A stretch of DNA of 64,000 nucleotides from Typha latifolia (lineage: Eukaryota > Streptophyta > Magnoliopsida > Poales > Typhaceae). The position numbers and the translations under genes were made by a program. The notes under the pieces are model-generated. The model saw only the letters and a program-made list of their open reading frames with translations, was not told the origin of the DNA and did no database searches. Positions 39,484-49,363 of this stretch are shown in pieces (the first letter of the stretch is position 1; every line of letters starts with the position of its first letter). The DNA lies in the NCBI GenBank assembly GCA_019914945.1, contig CM034107.1:11036001-11100000 (forward strand), written 5' to 3'.

Positions 39484-39484
<1 letters not shown>

Positions 39485-39515
<31 letters not shown>

Positions 39516-39662
39516 AATTATAATAATAATAATAATAATACAGGAAATAATAAAAGAAATAATAATAATAAAGGAAATAATAAAAGAAATAATAATAACT
39601 AAGAAAACAAAAAAAGAAAAATAAAATAAATAACAAATAAGAAATAATAATAATAATAATAA
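39485..39662 (+). repeat. (AAT)n microsatellite tract upstream of left CAF1
   Basis: Interrupted AAT/TAA triplets with AGGAAATAATAAAAGAA interruptions. The same tract is longer in the right arm (57599-57784), so it has changed length since duplication. Confidence 0.85.
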
Positions 39663-39674
39663 TTAACGCACGTT

Positions 39675-39822
39675 GTTTGAGTCGGATTCGTCACTACCCG
39701 AATCCGAGTCGGATTCGGTACAATAATCGAACCCGACTCGGATTCGGTACAATAATCGAACCCGACTCGGATTCGTCACTACCCGAATCCCAGTCGGATC
39801 CGGGTCTTAAACCCTATAAATA
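39675..39822 (+). promoter_or_regulatory. CAF1 (left) promoter: tandem CGAATCCGAGTCGG repeats and TATA box
   Basis: Several copies of a unit with ACTCGGATTCG and GTACAATAATCGAACC lie in tandem and partly inverted order, followed by CTATAAATA at 39814-39822, about 90 bp before the start codon. The leader is a GA-rich repeat. The same arrangement is in the right arm. Confidence 0.6.
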
Positions 39823-39909
39823 AACTTCAGAAATGGGGCGAGAGAGAGAGCCAGAGACAGAGAGAGAGCTAGAGACAGAGAGAGAGCTAGAGATAGAGAG
39901 AGATCAGCA

Positions 39910-40743
39910 ATGGAGATGGAAAAATGCCCGGTTGTCGTCCGATCTGTTTGGGTGGGGAACGCGGAATACGAGTTCAGTCTAATCCGCTCCATCGTCCGCG
40001 AGTTCCCGTTCGCCTCCATGGACACCGAATTCCCCGGCGTTATCTACGTCTCCGACGGCTACCACCCTTCCCAGCTGACCCCGGAAGAGCGGTACACCCT
40101 CATCAAGGCCAACGTCGACGAACTCCAACTCCTCCAAGTGGGCATCACCCTGACCGACGCCGAGGGCCGCCTCCCTGACCTCGGCACCGGCGGAGCCAAG
40201 CGATACGTGTGGGAAATCAACATCGGGGGATTCGATCTCCGGTACCATCCCCACAACCCGGAGTCGATCGAGCTGTTGCGATGCCAAGGCATTGATTTTG
40301 AGCTGCTGCGGTGCTGCGGGATAAACTCGGCATATCTCGGCCAGTTGTTGATGAGGTCGGGGCTGCTCTGCAACACCTCTGTCAAATGGGTGACCTTCCA
40401 CAGCGCCTACGATTTCGCCTATCTCATCAAGATTTTGATCGGAGGGAACGGGGGCTATCTCCCCAACGACATGGGAGGTTTCATGAACCACCTCGACTTC
40501 TTCTTCGGAGCGGAGAACGTGTACGACATGAAGCATATGATGAGGCACTGCGACGGATTGTACGGCGGACTCGAGAAGATGGCGAGCTTATTGGACGTCC
40601 GACGGGCGGCGGGGTTGTCTCACCAGGCAGGTTCAGACGCCCTCCTCACCGCTCAGGTGTTCAGGAAGCTGAGGGAGATGTATTTTACCGATGGAGGTGT
40701 TGATGCACACGCTGGTGTCATCTTTGGTTTACAAGCCAATTAG
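39910..40743 (+). CDS. CAF1: CCR4-associated factor 1 (CAF1/POP2) deadenylase, left copy
   Basis: Poly(A)-shortening 3'-exonuclease of the CCR4-NOT complex, intronless, 277 residues, the normal plant CAF1 length. DEDDh active-site residues are all present: Asp38 and Glu40 in FASMDTEFPG, Asp168 in FHSAYDFAYL, His238 and Asp243 in GLSHQAGSDALL. The segment KWVTFHSAYDFAYLIKIL and the VYDMKHMMRHC stretch are typical. Substrate is mRNA poly(A) tails, in cytoplasm and P-bodies (family knowledge); plant CAF1 genes are often stress-induced. The protein and even the overlapping antisense reading frames are identical to the copy at 56521-57354, so the two genes differ at no or almost no base. Start chosen at the first ATG; MSMEANGN-like upstream frames are on the other strand. 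Confidence 0.95.
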   Translation: MEMEKCPVVVRSVWVGNAEYEFSLIRSIVREFPFASMDTEFPGVIYVSDGYHPSQLTPEERYTLIKANVDELQLLQVGITLTDAEGRLPDLGTGGAKRYVWEINIGGFDLRYHPHNPESIELLRCQGIDFELLRCCGINSAYLGQLLMRSGLLCNTSVKWVTFHSAYDFAYLIKILIGGNGGYLPNDMGGFMNHLDFFFGAENVYDMKHMMRHCDGLYGGLEKMASLLDVRRAAGLSHQAGSDALLTAQVFRKLREMYFTDGGVDAHAGVIFGLQAN

Positions 40744-41295
40744 TTTGTTAAGGAGTCCATTCAAACGTCTAAATAACTATTATACATAACTCATACTACC
40801 TACCATCTTACATCAATTCTTTTTTGTCACTTTATTTGTTACAACTCTTTGTTGTTGATGAAAGATAATAAATAATCAATCTCTTGATAAATTCTTTGAA
40901 TTTGTGTTCTGAAATGTTCTACTGTTCCATTTAAGCCCAGGTATTCCAAATTTAAACAAGCTACCATCCAACATCTCCACCACCAACTCTTGGAAATTAA
41001 TCTTTTCTACTCCCACAGTCCAGACATCTTTGACAATAAAGTTATGCTATGTAAGAGTTAACTTCTTGGGTGTGTGTTTGTTAGTCTTCCATCTGATGGT
41101 AAATATCTACATTAGATTGCAGATTCCTGTCCTAGTATCTTAAACTCTGATTATACTCTTATTCTGTTAGTTAGTCTATTATTGTCTCATGATTATGTCT
41201 TCAATTACTATGTACATTAAAATTAAGCACGGGTCAACTTTGCATGTGCAACTAAATATAATTTATACTAAAGATTATAAAGGTTAAGATGATAT

Positions 41296-41669
41296 AATTA
41301 AGAAAAATTTATATAAACATAATTATGATTTACACCCTATATTTTCACTATTTATAAATTGAGTCTTCTAATTTAGTAAATATGTGCAGAAAACACCATG
41401 GGTTAAATTTGAACTAACAACGTCAAAATATTTCGTTTAGTATAGATATTTTATTTTTAAAATAACTAAAATGCCCTTAGTATGATTTGGTTGAGGATAT
41501 TTTTGTAATTTTTTAATTTAGCTAATTTAACTCAGAAATTTAACAGTAAGGTATTTTTTACATATATTTTCTAAATCAAAAACTCGATTTGTAAATAGTT
41601 AAAATATAGGGTATAAACTATAATTTTATTAAAAAGCATGGTGTTATATGCAAAAAAATTTATAATTAA
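41296..41669. mobile_element. MITE-like inverted-repeat element downstream of left CAF1
   Basis: The left end contains AATTATGATTTACACCCTATATTTTC, of which the reverse complement of the right end carries ATAGTTTATACCCTATATTTT and then ACTATTTACAAATCGAGT against ACTATTTATAAATTGAGT. The inside is AT-rich with AAAATGCCCTTAG. Resembles in design the element in GrpE intron 2 but differs in sequence. Ends are approximate. Confidence 0.55.
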
Positions 41670-42501
41670 ATAAGAGGAAATCTTTTGTCCTGTTCCTATG
41701 TTATTTACTTATTAGATATCTCATCCTTGAATCACTCGTTTTATCTCCACATCAATCAGAATTTTGTCCATTCTCCATATCAACTTAGGATTTGTCCTAC
41801 TAGCTAAACTCTTATGTCAGATTAGCTTTAGGATAAGCTTGCTTCATAACCTTGTCTTTATAGAGGAACAGAGGGAACCTAACAAGAGACAGTGAGTCAT
41901 AATAAATGGATATCATGCTCCCCTTGGATTCTTTTGCCTTGTTTTATCAACAAATAGGAAGTACCTGGTACAAAGAGATACACCCATGAGACTATTTTAT
42001 TGCTCCTTTCCTCTAAATTAGCCTCACATCAACCACATACATACTTATTTAATTACATCATCAACTAGAGCAATGCCTTGGAATTACCACTAAAGCACTG
42101 CTATAGAACTCGTGCACATACACACATATCTCGAGGCACGTTGGGTCACTCCATGATTTAAATTATCAAACCATTAGATGCCCTGGTGACCCTTAGTATG
42201 TTTCTGATCAATTTCTCTAAGAATTTATGCATTGCAATCCTTAAAAGTTAAAATACAAAATTGGTGGAGAGCCTGAACAGGATGTTGTATTATAATAAAA
42301 GTATATAGACTTTATAATATAATATATTATAATATAAACAGAGCAAATTAAATATTTTAAAAAAATCAAATGGTGTATATTGATCCCCACCATACTCTTT
42401 GCCCCCTCCCACGCTTTCTCTCCTTCCCTTAGCTTTAAAACCACCCCAACAAATCCCAACTTAATCCCATTCTCCATTAACACCACATCTCATACTTTCT
42501 C

Positions 42502-42537
<36 letters not shown>

Positions 42538-42548
42538 AGAGTTGCTCC
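41670..42548. other. Intergenic / OFP promoter
   Basis: AT-rich spacer. A CT microsatellite (about 42503-42537) lies just before the OFP start, probably in the 5' UTR. Confidence 0.5.
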
Positions 42549-43271
42549 ATGGGCAAGAAGGGCTTCACCTCTCTCTTGTTCAAGATAAGAGACATACCAA
42601 GGAGGAGGAGGAGGAGGAATAGTAGTAGTAGTACATCATCTTACTACTACTGCTACCCACCTCCGCCATCATCATGGCCATGGCCATCATGCAAGAATCC
42701 GAAGACCGACTCCTTCCGAGCCAAGTCGGAAGCCGACAGCATCTACAAGACGGCGAACTCGGTGTACGACGCGTCGACCGAGTCGTGGCTCACCAACTCA
42801 GCCGAGCCAGCCGGCAGCAGTTCCTCCTCGGCCGAGTCGGTACACGACGTGGCGGTGGTGAGCGGGGTGCGGTCGGAGCGGCTCTTCTTCGAGCCCGGGA
42901 GGACGAGCTCGATCCTGGACGAGGCGAGGAAGGCGAGCGAGTTGGTGTTCAAGGAGAGCGTAGCGTTGACAATGGAGTCGAGCGACCCATACCGCGACTT
43001 CCGCATGGCCATGGAGGAGATGGTGTTGGCCCATGGGCTCAAGGACTGGGATTGCCTTGAAGAGCTATTAGCGTGGTATCTAAGGGTCAACGGGAAGAAG
43101 AACCATGAGTATATACTTGGAGCTTTTGTAGATTTGCTTATGGCTTTTGCTAATTCTTCTTCTTCTTCTTCTTCTTCTTCTTCTCCTTCTTCATGCTCTA
43201 CTATCACATTTGAGGAGATAAATGAAGAGGTGGAGGAAGGAAGTGGGTCATCTTTGATCAGTTCTTGCTAG
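42549..43271 (+). CDS. OFP: OVATE family protein (transcriptional repressor)
   Basis: Intronless, 240 residues. The C-terminal OVATE domain (PF04844/DUF623) spans about 138-203: SVALTMESSDPYRDFRMAME, EMVLAHGLKDWDCLEELLAWYLRVN, then HEYILGAFVDLLMAF. The N-terminus has a basic run (PRRRRRRNSSSS, likely nuclear targeting) and the rest is Ser-rich and probably disordered. OFPs repress transcription and set organ shape by binding TALE/TRM partners (family knowledge). Closest to the OFP13/15/16/18 group by overall look; subgroup uncertain. Poly-serine near 205-215 is encoded by a TCT microsatellite, and RRRRRR by AGG triplets, so length variation between alleles is likely. Confidence 0.92.
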   Translation: MGKKGFTSLLFKIRDIPRRRRRRNSSSSTSSYYYCYPPPPSSWPWPSCKNPKTDSFRAKSEADSIYKTANSVYDASTESWLTNSAEPAGSSSSSAESVHDVAVVSGVRSERLFFEPGRTSSILDEARKASELVFKESVALTMESSDPYRDFRMAMEEMVLAHGLKDWDCLEELLAWYLRVNGKKNHEYILGAFVDLLMAFANSSSSSSSSSSPSSCSTITFEEINEEVEEGSGSSLISSC

Positions 43272-44236
43272 TTTTTGCATTTGAAACTTAACCATCAGAG
43301 TAGCTACAATGCTGGTGCATCGTGTATATTGTAACTTGAGACAAGTACATTGTAACTTTTGGCATGCTTCTATCCATATGAGTAAATGTATGGGTTTTTG
43401 CCATTACCTATAAGGAGGCAAATATTGTCCCACAAGGAGAGAATAATTTTGCACGCCAGTCGAATAGTTCACCTAATATGAGACAAAGCGTCATGTCGTA
43501 CCAACTCATGCTCGATCACCATAGAAAATTATAGGTTCGAATTGCACCTAAAACATTATATATATATATATATAGTTTAAACTCGTCCTTACTACTATGT
43601 AATATTACAAGAGTACTAATTATTCGTGTGCTAATATTTTCTTTTCAGTTACTTATTTGTTAATAATTGTGACTTAGTTTGAACTGCAGGAGATTAAGTG
43701 TTTTTAAAAAGAATATATATGAGATAATTTCTTCGGTGGAATACGAGTCATGTCAAGCAAACGACATTGGATGCTACGTGCCAGCCATTGGATTCGATCA
43801 CTATTTACGTAATTCGCACTATAACATTCAGATAAGAGGGATGCCAAACCTAAGGCTATAGCTCTATTGACTTTATTTCTCTTTATTTGTTGTTCTCTTC
43901 TTATAGAAATATTTATATATATTGATAATTACGAACTCTGATATGAAGGCAACTAATAGAACTTTTGAGTCAATGCTTAAAGAACTTCTAATAGCTGGGC
44001 AAGTAGCTGGAATTAATGTACACTTCCTTGCATATCCTTCAACTATTTAAATGTTACATTTAGAAATTATGTTGCCGAACGTGAGAGGGAGTATTATTTA
44101 GCAATTATGTTGACTTTGATTCAATTAAAAGAAAATTTTATTTTAAATAAAAAAAAGACGACATTTTGCTCTTTGACTTTCCAGGTGATCCGGAAAGCCC
44201 ATCTCGGCCCTTTTTTTTAAAAAAAAGAGAATTTTA
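43272..44236. other. Intergenic
   Basis: OFP 3' UTR, a (TA)n tract near 43557-43574 and AT-rich spacer. At about 43979-44011 the words GCTTAAAGAACTT and AGCTGGGCA resemble the 102-bp tandem repeat between the U3 genes, so a decayed third unit may lie here. Confidence 0.5.
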
Positions 44237-44277
44237 GTCCCATATCGGCTAATGAGATTAAAGACTCGGCTTTATAA
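44237..44277 (+). promoter_or_regulatory. USE and TATA of U3 gene 1
   Basis: Plant upstream sequence element GTCCCATATCG at 44237-44247, TATA-like TTTATAA at 44271-44277, 23 bp apart, start site about 24 bp further. That spacing is the one used for Pol III transcription of plant U3/U6 genes. Confidence 0.85.
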
Positions 44278-44300
44278 TGCATCGACCCTCAACTCTAAGT

Positions 44301-44513
44301 ACGACCTTACTTGAACAGGATCTGTTCTATAGGCTCGTACCACTGTATCCTTCAGTGCAAAGGAGACAGGCAACAAAGTCTGGTGGATGAATTATGACCT
44401 CAGAACCAGAGCGTGATTAACGGCTACGGTCTATCGGGATTAACGCTGTAGAGGATCGTTCTCAGCTTTGGTTCTGTCCTGGTTGGGGTGGCTCTGAGGT
44501 TGTCTGACAGACT
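44301..44513 (+). ncRNA. U3 snoRNA, copy 1
   Basis: Box C/D snoRNA for 18S pre-rRNA processing in the nucleolus. It opens ACGACCTTACTTGAACAGGA and contains the plant U3 5' domain (box A GGATCTGTTCTATAGGCTCG), box C GATGAATTATGAC, box B AGAGCGTGATTAACGG, an internal hairpin with CTGTAGAGGATCG and terminal box D GTCTGA. Length is about 213 nt; the 3' end is placed by analogy. Promoter and T-run terminator are intact, so it is probably functional. Confidence 0.93.
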
Positions 44514-44520
44514 ACAATAA

Positions 44521-44529
44521 TTTTTTTTT
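44521..44529 (+). terminator. Pol III T-run after U3 copy 1
   Basis: Nine T residues shortly after the U3 3' end. Confidence 0.75.
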
Positions 44530-44598
44530 CCCCTGGTAGATTGATTGCGGGATGCGCGTTAGGTGTTCGATATATTGCTGGGCAAAAACATTATACAT

Positions 44599-44648
44599 AG
44601 CTTTGGTTCTGTCCTGGTTGGGGTGGCTCTGAGGTTGTCTGACAGACT
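44599..44648 (+). pseudogene. Truncated U3 snoRNA 3' fragment
   Basis: The last 50 nt of U3 copy 1 (from AGCTTTGGTTCTGTCC through GTCTGACAGACT), with its T-run and the following GATTGATTGCGGGATGCGCG, are repeated with a 135-bp offset. No promoter, box A or box C. A local tandem duplication, not an RNA gene. Confidence 0.9.
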
Positions 44649-44732
44649 ACAATTAAATTTTTTTTTTTCCCCTGATAGATTGATTGCGGGATGCGCGTTA
44701 GTGATTAAGAATAGTGATTAAAGACAACTAAC

Positions 44733-44930
44733 AAAATTCTGACTTGAGGCTTAAAGAACTTCCAGTAGCTGGGCATATCCTTTAACCAAACCTTTTCCCT
44801 CCCAAGCGTTTTGCACTAAATTTGTGATGATTTAAAAATTCTGACTTGAGGCTTAAAGAACTTCCAGTAGCTGGGCATATCCTTTAACTAGACCTTTTCC
44901 CTCCCAAGCGTTTTGCACTAAATTTGTGAT
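44733..44930 (+). repeat. 102-bp tandem repeat, two units
   Basis: Units at about 44733-44828 and 44835-44930, nearly identical (CCAAAC versus CTAGAC differs), each with GACTTGAGGCTTAAAGAACT and CCCTCCCAAGCGTTTTGCAC. They lie between the two U3 genes, right before the second USE. Confidence 0.9.
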
Positions 44931-44938
44931 ATATTTTA

Positions 44939-44980
44939 GTCCCATATCGTCTAGTGATGATAAAAGACTCGGCTTTATAA
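44939..44980 (+). promoter_or_regulatory. USE and TATA of U3 gene 2
   Basis: GTCCCATATCG at 44939-44949 and TTTATAA at 44974-44980, 24 bp apart, 24 bp before the RNA start. Same layout as copy 1. Confidence 0.85.
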
Positions 44981-45003
44981 GGCTTCGACGCTCACATCTT
45001 AGC

Positions 45004-45214
45004 ACGACCTTACTTGAACAGGATCTGTTCTATAGGCTCGTACCACTGTATCCTTTAGTGCAAAGGAGACAGGCAACCAAGTCTGGTGGATGAATCATGA
45101 CCTCAGAACTAGAGCGTGATTAACGGCTACGATCCTTCGGGATGAAATGCTGTAGAGGATCGTTCTCAGCTGGCTTCGGCCACCTGGGATGGTTCTGAGG
45201 TTGTCTGACAGACT
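45004..45214 (+). ncRNA. U3 snoRNA, copy 2 (diverged 3' domain)
   Basis: The 5' 120 nt are almost identical to copy 1 (box A, box B intact, box C GATGAATCATGAC with one change). From about 45133 the copy diverges: the apical part of the 3' domain reads CTGGCTTCGGCCACCTGG instead of CTTTGGTTCTGTCCTGG, forming a different but still pairable hairpin. Box D GTCTGA is kept. The T-run after it is weak (TTTT near 45229). A functional paralogue or an early pseudogene are both possible. Confidence 0.87.
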
Positions 45215-45229
45215 CTCTCTCCCCCAATA

Positions 45230-46214
45230 TATTTTCTCCTTTTGGATCCCCAATTCCCAAATGTTTATTTTATTTTTGCTAATCGAGTTTATCAATGGAT
45301 CACCCATTTTCTCTTCTAGAACAGAAACAAACAATGGTCAGAAAATTTATGACCAGTTATTCTGTTTCTAGACGGTGGTTGTTTAAACACATGTCAGTAA
45401 CACAGCAGAGGAATGGAGAAGATTAATTACATTCAAGAGCATGATATCAAACCCAAAACACATATTGCCATCATCATCAGCAGAGGAATACGAACACCCA
45501 AAAGACTGACCAGCTATTCATATTCAACCCAATTGACATGATCTTTCAACTACCAATTTTTGGATTATTAAGCAAACTTAACCTTGTAGTGCTTTCAAGA
45601 TTTTTATGGTACAAAATATACTAGAATATTTTGAATGAAAGCTACCAGGGGTCTTCCCTTTTGGTGGATATAACAACCTCTCTCTAATTGCCCAATTATT
45701 ATCCCATCAAACATAACTACTTCATCTATCAAACCTTTCTTTTTTTTTTTTTAATAAATCCAAATCCATCTGCCTTTTTCCTCTACCCTTCTCCTATCCC
45801 TCTCTCATCTCCCCCTCCTCCCCCCCCCACCCCAACAATTAAGCCAGGTCAACTCAAGCCATGGTCCATGGCTAGGACTCGGTCCAATTCGGAACGCCGC
45901 CAAAATTGAGAAGTCGAAAATACCCTCATGGCATCCTCCCCTCCCACATCATCCATGTCGTGGATGCCATGGTCATTTGACCAAACGTCTTGGGCCTAAA
46001 CAATTTCCCTGGAAGTTGATCCCGGAAAGCAACTGTCGAGCCCCCGAGCTTCCGTTTAAGAGAAGCAAGAGAGGAGTGAGAGGCTAATTAGAGACTAAGT
46101 CCCATCGCCTTTCGCCAGGAGAAACAAGTAAGCAAAATTATATCTTTCTTTCAATCAGCGAGAGAGAGAGAGAAAGAGAGAGAGAGAGAAGCCTTCTCGC
46201 GTTTGCGTCTCAAG
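45230..46214. other. Intergenic / HVA22 promoter and leader
   Basis: AT-rich spacer, a C-rich run near 45815-45835 and a GA microsatellite (about 46160-46190) in the probable HVA22 5' UTR. No gene seen. Confidence 0.5.
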
Positions 46215-48466
46215 ATGTTGGGGGAATTCCTCACCAAAGTTCTTGTGTACGTTGTTTTCATTTCTTCTTCTTTCTCTTTTGCTCTTTGTCCTTCAAAACT
46301 AATATATTTTTTTTCTTTTCCTTTCCTTTTGCAGGTTGTTGTTTGGATTTGTTATTCCGGCGTTCGAGTGCTTCAAGATCGTCGAGCAGAGGCCTGGCCG
46401 AATCGATCAGCTCCGGTTCTGGTGCCAATACTGGTTAGTATTATTAACCCAAATCATTTCCTCTCTGAGAGAAATTAAGGGAAAAGGTTTCATTTTTGAC
46501 TTAGTTAAATCAGTTCTTGTGTTGGTCTGGTGATGATGCTGGATCGTTGAGGTCATGCTATGGATAATGGAGTTTAGGAATTCGGCTTGATGACTAGTTT
46601 TTTGGATTAAATTTTTCTTTAGGGAGGAATTGGATAGGATGTGCTTTCATGATACAGTGAAATGGCTCTTCTTTTATTGCTCTGGTCTTTTAAAATACCA
46701 ATTCAATCAAGAGGTTTGATTGGGTATCTTAAAAAAAAATTAATTAACAAGGTTGGATCTACTATAGAATGGAATGGAGATTAGTCATTGCAGTCAAAAT
46801 AATAGAAGCTTGTCAAATTTTTATTCTGACCAGTTCTTCTAAATTTTTATTTTGACCATAATAGATCATTCCTAAATTTATCAGTATTTTTATAAGTTCA
46901 GCGTCTTCTTCTTATATAAACATTACATGATCAACGTTTTTAGTGTTACAATAAAAAAAATAAAAAATAAAAGCCTTTTGATATTAAGTCTATGGATGAT
47001 TTATTTTGGTAAAAAAATTAAGACAGGGCACCAACCTTTAGTTTTAGTGTATCAGTTTCTTACTATGGATCATATTAAAAGGAAGAAAGGCTTTAGTATT
47101 GCCTGCATCTGTTTGTGGTTTTCTTTATTACTTTCTTTCTCTTGTTTAATCCAACAGAGTGTTTGAATGAAGAAAACTAAGTATACCAAGATGAAGTGGT
47201 TAGCACACTAATAATTTAGGGGAAATTAATTAATACTAAGAGGACTTAGTCTAATGGGACAAACAAAAGCATAAGAAGTTTTCCTGGAAGACTTTGGACA
47301 TTAGTAGCTGCTAATGTGTCAGCTGGCTGATTTCCATAGAAAAGGACAAGTAAATACTCAAATTTGATCTGTACTAGTATGCTAGGATGTTTTATGATTA
47401 CTTAGACATGATTTCAATAATCCCTATTAAGGGTTTTATTTGTACTTAGACATGATTTCAATCTATTAATGGTTTTATTTGTTTAGAGGCATAATATATA
47501 TGTACCATAGTTTTAGTTTTAGGTCAACTACTTGTCTAAAAGAAAATTTTAATATTGCAGGATCATAGTTGCAATTGTGACAGCTTTAGGAGACAACTTT
47601 GCCTCATGGTAAGAACTAATTGTTGATAATTACTTCCTTAATTAACTACTTGTCATAATGACTATATATAAATATTTTACTTCCATGAAAGGTTGCCAAT
47701 GTATGGAGAATTGAAGCTAGCCTTCTTTGTCTACTTATGGTATCCAAAGACAAAGGTAATTAATGGATAGAACTTTGTAAATAATGAACAATTATACCAA
47801 AATTTATGTGATGCTGATATGGTTAATCTCATGTATATTATTCCACAGGGATCTGATCTCATCTATGACACCTTCCTGAAACCACTAGTGATGCAATATG
47901 AACCGGATATTGAGCAAAGGTTATGGAACTTGAGGGCTAGAGCAGGGCAACTTATAGTGTTCTACATCAGGAATTTTACTGATAAAGGAACAGAGTTGTT
48001 TCTTGAAACCCTCAACTACGTCGTCTCCCGGAAACCTAAAGCATCGAGCTCAGAGGTAACTTCTAGTTTACGGTTTTTCTTTTTTTAATCTCTGTCACGC
48101 CAGTGTTGTGTTCACTATATCCGTAAGCAATAAAGATCGGCGATCTTAGATTGATGTCTTCAATAGTTGATGCAAATGGGATAGTTGAGCTAGTAGCTTA
48201 GTTTTGCATTAACATAAGATATTGTTATGTTTTTGCGTCTATTTTAGATTATATAAATAATGAGTCCTTTAAACTTTGTGCTATTATACTTAAACTCTTG
48301 TATTTCCTCTTAATCTGATCAAAATATTTTCTTAATCTCGCAGGAGAACAAACTGCCAGGATTGCAGCCTATCATCCAACAGTTGCTGCCAGATGAGCCC
48401 AACTTTGTGGAGCTTAGAGGCGACGATCCACGTGTCAATCAGCGGCGGACCCACCACAGGCGTTAA
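46215..48466 (+). CDS. HVA22-like protein (REEP/DP1/TB2 family, i/j-type)
   Basis: Six exons, 46215-46246, 46335-46433, 47561-47608, 47692-47755, 47849-48055, 48344-48466, give 190 residues. The TB2/DP1/HVA22 domain covers about 10-95: hydrophobic hairpin LVLLFGFVIPAFECFKIVE, QLRFWCQYWIIVAIVTALGD, then the signature SWLPMYGELKLAFFVYLWYPKTKGSD. After it comes an amphipathic helix region and a basic tail ending RTHHRR. The family shapes tubular ER and is often ABA- or stress-induced in plants (family knowledge). The short acidic/charged tail and the MLGEFLTKVLV start resemble the HVA22-i/j group. All introns are GT-AG; the first coding exon is only 32 nt. Confidence 0.93.
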
Positions 48467-49363
48467 GAGGATTAAAATTACCTGCTAAAAGAAAAGGAAA
48501 AAATATATAGAATTTAGTGTAAATATTTAGAAGAGAGAGAGAATTAAATTATGAAAGGTGGAGATTTGTTTTTTTAATTTTTAATTTTTAATTTGTTGAG
48601 CATCTATTGTTGTCCATCAATAATTATGTGTGGTTTATGAATACAGAATGGAAAGGGTAAAAATAGGAATGACTTCTATCTAGTATGTTTATCTATTCTT
48701 GCAATTTAGAGTGGTAGTGATATGCAAAAGAAAAGGGCTAATTTGTAAATCACCACCTATATAATATTGCAACAGTTGCAGAAAACCACATCTTTCGTAT
48801 ATTTATTTATCAAGATGTCAGAAAAAAGAAGAGTATTTTTTGTTTTTTGTTTTTTGGTGATAAGTTTGAAATTCAGGTGATACAAAAATATATTAAGTCT
48901 CCATCCATAACCACATCTTTACGTTGATATTCTAAACTATAAAAAATGAATCATTGTTAAAAAAAAAAATTTAATTAAATAACTAATTTACCGATATTGT
49001 TCCTCTCCTTTTGTTTTCTTTTAAAATAAAGTAAAATGATACATGGAAGCTCTAAATTGATTAAAAGACACTTATACGTTGTTATAAATTTCTAACGAAA
49101 TTAAAAAAAAAAAATCTAATAGAATGAGCATTTTTTTAAAGGTTTAAGAGATAGAAGAATGTTCTTTAGAATAGTCTAGTTGGCGCTCATCCAATGGTGC
49201 TACTTGTCTCTTGTTCCTCCCTTCGAAATCCTCGTAAAAAAATGGCCCAAGACGAAGCCCAAACTACGATTCTGGCCCAATATTAATTAGAGCTGACTCA
49301 AAGATCCTATCTTTCTCTCGTCCTATCACTTGTCCAAGCTCTCGTACTACCGTGTTCTGCGCG
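48467..49363. other. Intergenic
   Basis: HVA22 3' UTR and AT-rich spacer with poly-A and poly-T runs. No element recognised. Confidence 0.5.

Larger units (their letters stand above)
37593..41034 (+). repeat. Left arm of an inverted duplication
   Basis: This segment reappears reverse-complemented at 56221-59293. Order in the arm: short unique flank, hAT-like element, spacer, (AAT)n tract, promoter repeats, CAF1 gene, about 275 bp of 3' flank. From about 39590 to 41016 (the CAF1 part) I find no difference from the other arm apart from the microsatellite. From 37593 to 39480 there are many substitutions and indels. Confidence 0.9.

Noticed and set aside
39979..40548. 189-codon antisense frame inside the CAF1 gene (and its twin at 56716-57285)
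   Set aside because: GC-rich coding DNA leaves the opposite strand open. It has no family resemblance, and the sense strand encodes an intact deadenylase.
37593..41034. Arms as terminal inverted repeats of one giant transposon
   Set aside because: Spacer holds ordinary host genes, no transposase or target duplication at the outer edges; a local inverted duplication explains it better.
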